Origin: Flavobacterium jejuense
GTDB taxonomy: Bacteria > Bacteroidota > Bacteroidia > Flavobacteriales > Flavobacteriaceae
Direction of reading: 5' to 3'
Assembly (NCBI RefSeq): GCF_006491595.2
Contig: NZ_VEVQ02000004.1
Span: 233,479-297,478, forward strand
Length of the DNA: 64,000 nt
Shown here: positions 54,871-62,412 of the stretch, in pieces
Position numbering within the stretch: position 1 is the first letter of the stretch
Layout of the letters: every line of letters starts with the position of its first letter
Notes under the pieces: model-generated
What the model was told of the DNA's origin: nothing
Database searches by the model: none
Seen by the model: only the letters and a program-made list of their open reading frames with translations
Program-made: the position numbers and the translations under genes

Positions 54871-55107
54871 TTAAATCGTGGTTTCTAAAGTTACGATTAT
54901 TTCTTTTGCAGTTTCTTTACGAATAGCAACATGAGAATCGTTAATATTAAAATAGTATGGGTCACCAAATGGTGCGATTTGAATTAATTCAATAAAATTG
55001 CCTGGTAAACAACCCATTTCTAATAATTTCAAAGGAATTTCATCTACATTTATTTCGCTGATGTAGCCTTTTTCACCTTTTTTAAAATTTGATAAATTTT
55101 TTTCCAA
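54871..55107 (-). CDS. feoA: FeoA family protein
   Basis: A small SH3-like protein of 78 residues with LLEMGCLPGNFIELIQIAP and FNINDSHVAIRKETAKEI, matching FeoA. It binds the cytosolic side of FeoB and is needed for Fe2+ uptake. The start is TTG at 55107; an in-frame TAA lies three codons upstream and no ATG or GTG is available, so TTG is well supported. A -7 box and a palindrome lie upstream. Confidence 0.93.
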   Translation of the reverse strand: MEKNLSNFKKGEKGYISEINVDEIPLKLLEMGCLPGNFIELIQIAPFGDPYYFNINDSHVAIRKETAKEIIVTLETTI

Positions 55108-55131
55108 ACTTATTTAGATTGAATTAAAATA

Positions 55132-55151
55132 CAAAGGTAGCTAATAATTAG
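55132..55151 (-). promoter_or_regulatory. feoA -7 box with adjacent palindrome
   Basis: On the minus strand TACCTTTG (55132-55139) fits TAnnTTTG, 25 bases before the TTG start. Just upstream lies the 11-base palindrome CTAATAATTAG (55141-55151), between the -33 and -7 positions. Its CTAA/TTAG ends recall the dyad near the DtxR-like gene, so the same regulator may act on both. Confidence 0.45.
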
Positions 55152-55188
55152 AAATAGAATGGTTTTTTTGAGTAAAATTTAAGAATTC

Positions 55189-55851
55189 TTATTCGCAAAG
55201 AAAGAGGATATCTTCATATAATTTCTTTACTTCTTCAAGATTTGTTCCATCATAAAAACCACGAATTCTTCTTTTTTGGTCGATTAAAACAAAATTTTCA
55301 GTATGAACCATATCATATAATTCTTCTGGTTTTCCTGTTTTTACAACTAAGTAGGATTTTCTAGCTATATAATAAATGTCTTTTTTATTTCCTGTAACTA
55401 AATTCCATTTTTCATCAATTACACCTTTTTCTTTTGCATAGGCTTTAAGTACTGGAACACTATCAATATCAGGTGTAACAGAATGAGATAATAACATAAC
55501 TTCTGGATTATTTTTAATCTTTTGTTGTAGCCATACCATATTATCAGTCATAATTGGACAAATAGAGGGGCAAGTTGTAAAAAAGAAATCAGCTACATAT
55601 ATCTTACCTTTATAATCTTCTTGAGTAATAACTTTACCATTTTGATTAATAAAAGAAAAATCTGGAATAGTATGATTATATCCGATGTGTTGTATGGTTG
55701 AATCTACAAGCTCAGGATTTACGTCTCTAGGGTTAAATATTTTTAATCTTTTTTGAGGTTTTAAAAGGGAATAAATACCTATGAATATAATAATAGAGAT
55801 TATAGTAAATAGGATAATAAAACCTGAGTATTTATTTTTACGTATATTCAT
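55189..55851 (-). CDS. SCO1/SenC family protein
   Basis: The protein has 220 residues from the ATG at 55851; the frame runs four codons further to a TTG that coincides with the promoter. A membrane anchor (about residues 8-28) precedes a thioredoxin-like domain with the copper-binding CPSICP and the distal His in LSHSVTPDID. SCO proteins insert Cu into cytochrome oxidase or act as thiol redox factors in the periplasm. It lies upstream of feoA on the same strand but across 81 bases that include the feoA promoter, so it is probably separate. Confidence 0.9.
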   Translation of the reverse strand: MNIRKNKYSGFIILFTIISIIIFIGIYSLLKPQKRLKIFNPRDVNPELVDSTIQHIGYNHTIPDFSFINQNGKVITQEDYKGKIYVADFFFTTCPSICPIMTDNMVWLQQKIKNNPEVMLLSHSVTPDIDSVPVLKAYAKEKGVIDEKWNLVTGNKKDIYYIARKSYLVVKTGKPEELYDMVHTENFVLIDQKRRIRGFYDGTNLEEVKKLYEDILFLCE

Positions 55852-55860
55852 AATAGAATA

Positions 55861-55894
55861 CAAATTTAATTTTTTATACCTAATATATTACAAA
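55861..55894 (-). promoter_or_regulatory. Promoter of the SCO gene
   Basis: On the minus strand TTTG (55891-55894), 22 bases, then TAAATTTG (55861-55868). The -7 box overlaps a potential TTG start at 55863, so translation must begin at the ATG at 55851, only 9 bases below the box. Confidence 0.55.
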
Positions 55895-55943
55895 GACAGT
55901 TGTTAATCTTTTAAAAATCAACAAACTTTCAGGTAAAACTAGT

Positions 55944-55951
55944 TATATTTG
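55944..55951 (+). promoter_or_regulatory. Putative -7 element of the 1149-residue secreted protein gene
   Basis: TATATTTG matches TAnnTTTG, 28 bases before the ATG at 55980. No exact -33 box is visible at the expected distance. Confidence 0.5.
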
Positions 55952-55979
55952 CAAAATTTAAAATTTAATAGTTAATATT

Positions 55980-58900
55980 ATGAAAAACAGCTACTTTTTT
56001 TTATTGTTGTTTACTGTTTTGGGTTATTCTCAATTTAATCCTTCCGCACCATGGAAAGAAAATAACGTATTAGCTAAAAAAGGAAAATTAACTTTAGATG
56101 AAGAAGTTAATTTATTTAATGAATATTGGTCTACCAGAAATAAAAATATAAAAGGATCTGGATACAAACCTTTCATGAGGTGGGAAAATCATTGGAAAAA
56201 TTTAGTCAATGATCAAGGATATGTTATAACTCCACAAGAATTTTATACTGCTTGGAATGAGAAAAACAATGCTAAATTGAATAAAAATTCAACTTTTTCT
56301 TTACCAACAAGTAATTGGCAAGCAGTTGGGCCGTCAACACATACAAATACTGGGTCATGGTCTTCTGGACAGGGAAGAGTTAATGTTGTGTACCAAGACC
56401 CTACAAATGCGAATACGGTATACATTGGAGCTCCTGCAGGAGGAATTTGGAAATCAACTGATGCAGGTGTAAATTGGACTCCATTATCTGATTATTTACC
56501 ACAAATAGGTGTTTCAGGTATTGTAGTAGATCATACAAATTCAAATATAATTTATATAGCAACGGGAGATAATGATGGTAGTGATTCTTACTCTGTTGGT
56601 GTCTTAAAATCGATTGATGGAGGACTAACTTGGAATACTACAGGTCTAAGTTTTAATACGACTAATACCTATGCAGGTGATATTATTATGCATCCTACAA
56701 ATCATTTGATTTTATTTTGCGCCACTAGTACAGGTTTATACAAAACTATAGATGGAGGAACTTCTTGGACAAATGTAAGATCAGGAAATTTTTCTAGAGG
56801 TTCTGTACGTTTTAAACCTAGTGACCCAACAATAGTGTATGGTGTTACTAATACTATATTTTATAAATCTATAAATACGGGTAGTACTTTTACTCAAATA
56901 ACTTCTGGACTACCAGCATCTTCAAGTCGATTACGACTAGATGTTACTCCCGCAAACCCAAATTATGTTTATATATTAAGTCATTGGAGTAGTTTGCCTC
57001 CATTTGATCCAGTAAATCAACCAGATAATAATAGAAATGGTTTTCAAGGAATTTATAGATCTACAGACAGTGGTACTACTTTTACATTAAGAAATAACAG
57101 CACTAATGTTTTAGAATCACCTCAGTCTTATTATGATTTAGCATTAGCAGTATCTGATACAAATGCTGATGAAATTTATACAGGTTGTTTAAATGTATGG
57201 AAATCTACTAATGGAGGAACTTCACTTACAAAATTAAACAACTGGAATTCACCTACTGCTCCAGCTTATACACACGCGGATATTCATTATTTAAGATTTT
57301 ATAACGGAAACTTATTTTGTGGTAGTGATGGGGGTGTTTATAAATCTACAAATGGAGGAACCAGTTTTACAGACTTAACAGCTACAGCACAAATAAGTCA
57401 ATTTTATAGAATTTCAGTTTCAAAACAATCCGCAGGAAATATGGTAGGTGGTCTTCAAGATAATGGAGGTCATGCCTACAGTGGTGGTGGATGGAAAAAT
57501 TATTATGGAGCTGATGGTATGGATACAGCTATAAATCCAAATGATCCAAATGCATATTATGGATTTATTCAGTTTGGAGGAACACTGTATTTATCTAATA
57601 ATGCTGGAAATAATAGAACAGGAAGTGTCAGTGCTCCAGCTGCAGAAACAGGTACAAATGACGATGGAGGAAATTGGATTACTCCTTTAAAAATAAATAG
57701 TGCTGGAGAAGTATTCGCAGCTTATGAGAGATTATATAAGTTGAATGGAGGAAGTTGGGTTCAACAAAGTTTAGGGACAATTGGTTCAGGTAATATTGAA
57801 AATATTGAAATTTCTCCAATTAATGATGATATCATGTTTGTTTCGAATGGAACAACTTTATATAAAAGTATAGATCACGGAATAAACTTTACAATTTCAT
57901 ATACTGCTTCCTCAACAATTACATCAATTGAATGTCATAATTCGGATGTAAACATTATATATTTAACTACTAGTGGTGCTTTTGGAAAGGTTTTACAGTC
58001 TACAGATGGAGGATCGAATTTTATAGATATTACCTCTGGAATACCTAATGTTGGTAAAAATATAATTGTTCACCAAAACCAAAATACAGACAACCCTATT
58101 TATGTAGGAACTAGTTTAGGTGTATATTATAAAGATGACACAATGTCTTTATGGGAACCGTTCGATACTAATTTACCAAACGTATCTGTTACTGATTTAG
58201 AAATTAATTTAAATGATGCAAAATTAATTGCAGCCACTTACGGTCGCGGAATTTGGCAAACAGATATTCCCATTCAGATTCCTTCAAATGATATAAAGTT
58301 AGTTCAGATTCAAAATCCAACAACAAACATTAGTTGTGGTGCAAATCTTTCTCCTGAAGTTGAAATTAAAAATAATGGTTTAAACCCTATAACTTCTGCG
58401 ACTTTTAATTACACTATAGATGCTACACCATATAACTATAATTGGAATGGTAATTTATCTCCTAATACTTCAACTGTTGTAGTTTTACCTTTTGTCACTT
58501 TGTCTAGAGGGCAACATAGTATTTCTATTTCCACTACTACAACTAATGATGCTTTTCCAGATAATAATAATGGAAGTACAACATTTAATGTAAACGATAA
58601 TGGAACAATAGGAATAGTGAACACTTTTACAACAGCAGCAGATGAACTTATTTCTTATAATGAAGGAAGCACAGGATCTCAATGGACAAGAACAGTACGT
58701 TCAGGAGGTTTAATGGACAGTGCTGGTAATTCCGTTTATTCTACAAACTCAACAGGTAATTATCCTGACAATACTAAATCATATTTAGTTTCTCAATGTT
58801 ATGATTTAACTTCGATTTCAAATCCTGAAATAAGATTTTCTTTTAAATATGATTTAGAAAATAATTGGGATATAGTTTATGTGGAATATTCTACAGATTT

Positions 58901-59429
58901 TGGTGCTAACTGGAGTGTGCTAGGTGAAAAAGGACCTAATTGGTACAATAGCGATAGAACAAACGCAACATCTGGAGCATCAGATGATTGTCAAAATTGC
59001 CCAGGAGCACAATGGACAGGAGCAAATACAACAAACACTTCTTATTTTTACCCATTAAATACTTTAAATTCAGAAGCAAATATTATTTTTAGAATTGTTT
59101 TTCATTCTGATCAATCGGTTAATAAAACAGGAGCAAATCTTGATAATTTTGTTATAAATGGAACCACATTGTCTTCAGATTCCTTTGAATTAGATTCTGT
59201 TTTTGTATATCCAAATCCTTCTAATGGATTATTTACTGTCTCAACTAAAAATAGACAAGTTACTTCAATTGAGGTTTATGATGTCTCTGGAAAAAATATT
59301 CTTAACAGAACAGATATAGAAAGTTCTAATGAAATAACATTAGATTTAACACATGCTTCAATTGGAATTTATTTTATGAAAATTAACTCCGAAATAGGCT
59401 CCATTACTAAAAGAATTATAAAAAAATAA
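55980..59429 (+). CDS. Large secreted protein with Asp-box (sortilin/BNR-like) repeats and T9SS type A signal
   Basis: The protein has 1149 residues. A signal peptide (FFLLLFTVLGYSQ) is followed by about 650 residues of beta-propeller repeats. Some nine Asp-boxes of the S/T-x-D-x-G-x-T/S-W/F type are seen, such as KSTDAGVNWT, KSIDGGLTWN, KTIDGGTSWT and KSTNGGTSFT. From about residue 771 comes a CARDB-like domain, then a roughly 200-residue domain with a Cys pair (DCQNCPGAQWTG), then a T9SS sorting domain starting YPNPSNG. It is exported by type IX secretion and may bind glycans or other surface ligands. No catalytic site is evident. Its last 379 residues resemble those of the next gene. Confidence 0.88.
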   Translation: MKNSYFFLLLFTVLGYSQFNPSAPWKENNVLAKKGKLTLDEEVNLFNEYWSTRNKNIKGSGYKPFMRWENHWKNLVNDQGYVITPQEFYTAWNEKNNAKLNKNSTFSLPTSNWQAVGPSTHTNTGSWSSGQGRVNVVYQDPTNANTVYIGAPAGGIWKSTDAGVNWTPLSDYLPQIGVSGIVVDHTNSNIIYIATGDNDGSDSYSVGVLKSIDGGLTWNTTGLSFNTTNTYAGDIIMHPTNHLILFCATSTGLYKTIDGGTSWTNVRSGNFSRGSVRFKPSDPTIVYGVTNTIFYKSINTGSTFTQITSGLPASSSRLRLDVTPANPNYVYILSHWSSLPPFDPVNQPDNNRNGFQGIYRSTDSGTTFTLRNNSTNVLESPQSYYDLALAVSDTNADEIYTGCLNVWKSTNGGTSLTKLNNWNSPTAPAYTHADIHYLRFYNGNLFCGSDGGVYKSTNGGTSFTDLTATAQISQFYRISVSKQSAGNMVGGLQDNGGHAYSGGGWKNYYGADGMDTAINPNDPNAYYGFIQFGGTLYLSNNAGNNRTGSVSAPAAETGTNDDGGNWITPLKINSAGEVFAAYERLYKLNGGSWVQQSLGTIGSGNIENIEISPINDDIMFVSNGTTLYKSIDHGINFTISYTASSTITSIECHNSDVNIIYLTTSGAFGKVLQSTDGGSNFIDITSGIPNVGKNIIVHQNQNTDNPIYVGTSLGVYYKDDTMSLWEPFDTNLPNVSVTDLEINLNDAKLIAATYGRGIWQTDIPIQIPSNDIKLVQIQNPTTNISCGANLSPEVEIKNNGLNPITSATFNYTIDATPYNYNWNGNLSPNTSTVVVLPFVTLSRGQHSISISTTTTNDAFPDNNNGSTTFNVNDNGTIGIVNTFTTAADELISYNEGSTGSQWTRTVRSGGLMDSAGNSVYSTNSTGNYPDNTKSYLVSQCYDLTSISNPEIRFSFKYDLENNWDIVYVEYSTDFGANWSVLGEKGPNWYNSDRTNATSGASDDCQNCPGAQWTGANTTNTSYFYPLNTLNSEANIIFRIVFHSDQSVNKTGANLDNFVINGTTLSSDSFELDSVFVYPNPSNGLFTVSTKNRQVTSIEVYDVSGKNILNRTDIESSNEITLDLTHASIGIYFMKINSEIGSITKRIIKK
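58290..59429 (+). repeat. Shared C-terminal module, copy 1
   Basis: This encodes about residues 771-1149: a CARDB-like domain, a jelly-roll-like domain with DLENNWDIVYVEYSTDFGAN and CPGAQWTG, and the T9SS tail. It aligns along its full length with copy 2 at 61181-62341, clearly at the protein level and in blocks of DNA. Confidence 0.85.
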
Positions 59430-59430
59430 A

Positions 59431-59468
59431 AACAAAGAAGTTGGCTTATATAGGTCAACTTCTTTGTT
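59431..59468 (+). terminator. Hairpin after the 1149-residue protein gene
   Basis: AACAAAGAAGTTG (59431-59443) and CAACTTCTTTGTT (59456-59468) form a perfect 13-bp stem that can extend inward. It starts two bases after the stop. The following AATAATTT is a weak T tract, so it might stabilise the 3' end rather than stop all transcription before the next gene 14 bases on. Confidence 0.7.
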
Positions 59469-59482
59469 AATAATTTAAGGTT

Positions 59483-62341
59483 ATGAAATATAAATTGCTT
59501 CCAGTTACACTTTTGTTTTTATCTGTCTTTTTTGCCCAAAAAAAAGACCAAACAAAAATTAATTTAGAGAAACAAAAAACCTTATATCTTACCTCAAACA
59601 AAAATTCTTCAGAACAGGCATTAGTTCAATTTGCAAAATTGTATGATTTAAATGACAATTATTCTTTCGAACAGTTATATTCTAATGAGGATAGAATTGG
59701 GCAAATACATAGGAAATATGGACAATTTTACAAAGGTATAAAAGTTGAATTTGGAACAGTAATTACGCATTCAAAAGAAGGAAAGATTAGAATGATTAAT
59801 GGAGAATTATATAATGCAAATGAATTGTCATTAGTTCCTCAATTAAGTGCAAATGTTTGTTTACAGTTAGCTATTCAAAAAATAAATGCAACTACTTATT
59901 TATGGCAAAATGAAATGCAAGCTAAATTAATGGACTACAAAAAGCCAAAAGGAGAACTAGTTATTTTTCCTGATAGCAATACTGAAACAATTCATTTGGC
60001 ATACAAATATGATATTTATGCTACTAATCCTATTTCCAGACAAGAGATTTATGTAGATGCAAATAATGGACAAATTTTATTTTCAAATCAAATTATTAAA
60101 CACGCAACCAGTTTAGTAACAAATAAAGAAATTAAGGAAAGAAAGAAACTTCTTGAAGAGAAAATAATTTTTTCTTCAGGAACTGCCGATACAAGGTATA
60201 GTGGTACAAAAAATATTGAAACAACTTTTAACGCAGATAATTCCAATTATACTTTAAGAGATCAAACGCGAGGTTCTGGGATTTTTACTTTTAATTGTCA
60301 AAATTCAAATACTTTTCAAAATGTTGATTTTACAGATGATGATAATAATTGGTCATCTATAGAATTCGATAATGTTGCAAAAGATAATGGTGCTTTAGAT
60401 GCTCATTGGGGAGCTGAAACCACTTATGACTTTTGGTCAACTATTTTTGGTAGAAATAGTTTTGATGATAATGGTGGTGCTATAAGAAGTTATGTTCACT
60501 ATGGAATGGATTATAATAATGCAAGTTGGAATGGTTTCGCAATGAGTTATGGAGATGGGGATAGTTTTGATATTTTAACATCAATTGATGTATGTGGTCA
60601 TGAAATTGGTCATGCCGTTTGCACTTATACGGCTAACTTAGTGTACCAAAATGAATCAGGAGCCATGAATGAAGGGTTTTCGGATATTTGGGGAGCTTGT
60701 ATAGAGCATTACGGAAGAACAGGTGGACTTTTAAATCCAATTCCAAGTTCAGTTTGGCTAATTGGTGAAGATATTGCTTCTTCAGCACTTCGCTCTATGG
60801 AAGATCCAAACTCTAGAAATGACCCAGATACGTATTTAGGAACAAATTGGTATTCTGATACAGGGGATAGTGGTGGTGTTCATACTAATTCAGGAGTTTT
60901 GAATCATTGGTTTTATATTTTAACCATCGGAAAATCCGGAACGAACAACGCTCCTATTCCAGATACTTATTCTGTTACAGGAATTGGTATGCAGAAAGCT
61001 TCTGAAATTGCTTATTTAGCAGAACGAGATTATCTAACTCCAAATTCAACTTATGCAGATGCTAGAAATGCAACCATTACTGTAGCAAATGATTTATATT
61101 GTGCTAACAGTCCAGAAGCAATAGCTGTTACTAATGCTTGGTTTGCAGTGAACATTGGTGATGAATATGTTGCAGCAGCAGATGATGTTGCTCTACAAGC
61201 GATAGATAATTCTGAAACTATTTCTTGTACAGCCTCTTCTATAACAACGAATGCTTTACTAAAAAATCAAGGTTTAAACCTAATAACTTCAATATCTATT
61301 TCTTATACTGTTGATGGAAATAATCCAGTGAATACAACTTGGACAGGAAATTTAGCTCCTTGCTCTGAAGCCATTTATCCAATCACAGTAAATGGATTAA
61401 CAAGGGGTACTCATAATTTGAGTGTTACCACTACTATCGTTAATGACGGAAGACCAGAAAATAACACAAAGGAAATTATTTTATTAATTAACGATCAAGG
61501 TTCTGTAGGTGTAATTAATGAATTTACTTCAACTTCGGATGAATTAATTTCTTATAATGATGGAGAAATAGGTTCTCTATGGACAAGAGGAATTCATACC
61601 GATAGTCCTACTAATGATATGGATAGTAATGGTAATACTGTTTATACCACAAATACCTCAGGAAATTATCCTGATAATACAAAAGCATATTTAATTTCGC
61701 AGTGTTATAATTTATCGACAATTTCAAATCCAGAGATTAGTTTTTCTATGAAGTATGATTTGGAAAACAATTGGGATATTGTATACGTAGAATATTCAAC
61801 TGATTTTGGAGCTAATTGGGCAGTTTTAGGTTATAATGATATTTCTAATTGGACTAATTGGTATAACAGCGATAGAACGGAACAAACTTCTGGAAACGAT
61901 TGTTTTAATTGTCCTGGAGCACAATGGACTGGTACCAATACAACTTTAACAACATACACTTATCCTTTACAAACTTTGAGTACTCAATCTAGTGTAATTT
62001 TTAGAATAGTATTTCATTCAGATCAAGCAGTTCATGAATTAGGTGTTAATATTGATGATTTTGTAATAAATGGAACTTTGTCAAGTACTAGTTTTAATCA
62101 AGATGTAATAGCAGTGTATCCTAATCCATCAAATGGAATTTACACTATTTCATTAGGGAATGTTCAGCCTATTTCAATTAAGGTATATGATATAAGTGGT
62201 AAAACTATTTTGTTTAAAAAGGATATTTTGGTAAGTGAGAATAGGACAAGTGTTAATTTGACTGCAGTTTCAAAAGGGATTTATTTTATTGTAATAAATT
62301 CAGAAAAGGGAATAATTTCTAAAAGAATTGTTAAAGAATAA
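59483..62341 (+). CDS. Secreted M4 (thermolysin-family) metallopeptidase with T9SS type A signal
   Basis: The protein has 952 residues. A signal peptide is followed by an FTP/PepSY-type propeptide (about residues 45-200). The M4 catalytic domain (about 220-565) has Zn ligands His373 and His377 in CGHEIGHAV and Glu397 in GAMNEGFSDIWG, at the 20-residue spacing of thermolysin. Then come the CARDB-like and jelly-roll-like domains and a T9SS tail. It should be an extracellular protein-degrading enzyme, activated after its propeptide is removed. Its C-terminal 386 residues duplicate those of the preceding protein. It lies 53 bases downstream, past a hairpin. Confidence 0.95.
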   Translation: MKYKLLPVTLLFLSVFFAQKKDQTKINLEKQKTLYLTSNKNSSEQALVQFAKLYDLNDNYSFEQLYSNEDRIGQIHRKYGQFYKGIKVEFGTVITHSKEGKIRMINGELYNANELSLVPQLSANVCLQLAIQKINATTYLWQNEMQAKLMDYKKPKGELVIFPDSNTETIHLAYKYDIYATNPISRQEIYVDANNGQILFSNQIIKHATSLVTNKEIKERKKLLEEKIIFSSGTADTRYSGTKNIETTFNADNSNYTLRDQTRGSGIFTFNCQNSNTFQNVDFTDDDNNWSSIEFDNVAKDNGALDAHWGAETTYDFWSTIFGRNSFDDNGGAIRSYVHYGMDYNNASWNGFAMSYGDGDSFDILTSIDVCGHEIGHAVCTYTANLVYQNESGAMNEGFSDIWGACIEHYGRTGGLLNPIPSSVWLIGEDIASSALRSMEDPNSRNDPDTYLGTNWYSDTGDSGGVHTNSGVLNHWFYILTIGKSGTNNAPIPDTYSVTGIGMQKASEIAYLAERDYLTPNSTYADARNATITVANDLYCANSPEAIAVTNAWFAVNIGDEYVAAADDVALQAIDNSETISCTASSITTNALLKNQGLNLITSISISYTVDGNNPVNTTWTGNLAPCSEAIYPITVNGLTRGTHNLSVTTTIVNDGRPENNTKEIILLINDQGSVGVINEFTSTSDELISYNDGEIGSLWTRGIHTDSPTNDMDSNGNTVYTTNTSGNYPDNTKAYLISQCYNLSTISNPEISFSMKYDLENNWDIVYVEYSTDFGANWAVLGYNDISNWTNWYNSDRTEQTSGNDCFNCPGAQWTGTNTTLTTYTYPLQTLSTQSSVIFRIVFHSDQAVHELGVNIDDFVINGTLSSTSFNQDVIAVYPNPSNGIYTISLGNVQPISIKVYDISGKTILFKKDILVSENRTSVNLTAVSKGIYFIVINSEKGIISKRIVKE
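61181..62341 (+). repeat. Shared C-terminal module, copy 2
   Basis: This encodes about residues 567-952 of the M4 peptidase and aligns with copy 1 at 58290-59429, including DLENNWDIVYVEYSTDFGAN and CPGAQWTG. The loops and the CARDB part differ most; the middle domain is best kept. Confidence 0.85.
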
Positions 62342-62372
62342 AGGCATATTTTAAGAAATAATGCAAATAAGG

Positions 62373-62380
62373 TATATTTG
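62373..62380 (+). promoter_or_regulatory. Putative -7 element of the M13 peptidase gene
   Basis: TATATTTG matches TAnnTTTG, 32 bases before the ATG at 62413, with a TTTA in the -33 region. Confidence 0.5.
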
Positions 62381-62412
62381 TCTAACAACGGTACTTTAAA
62401 AACTTAATAAAA

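Noticed and set aside
56400..57400. Periodic KSTDGGTSW-like strings as a DNA repeat or CRISPR-like array
   Set aside because: They are Asp-box motifs of a beta-propeller at protein level; the DNA spacing is irregular and the reading frame is intact.
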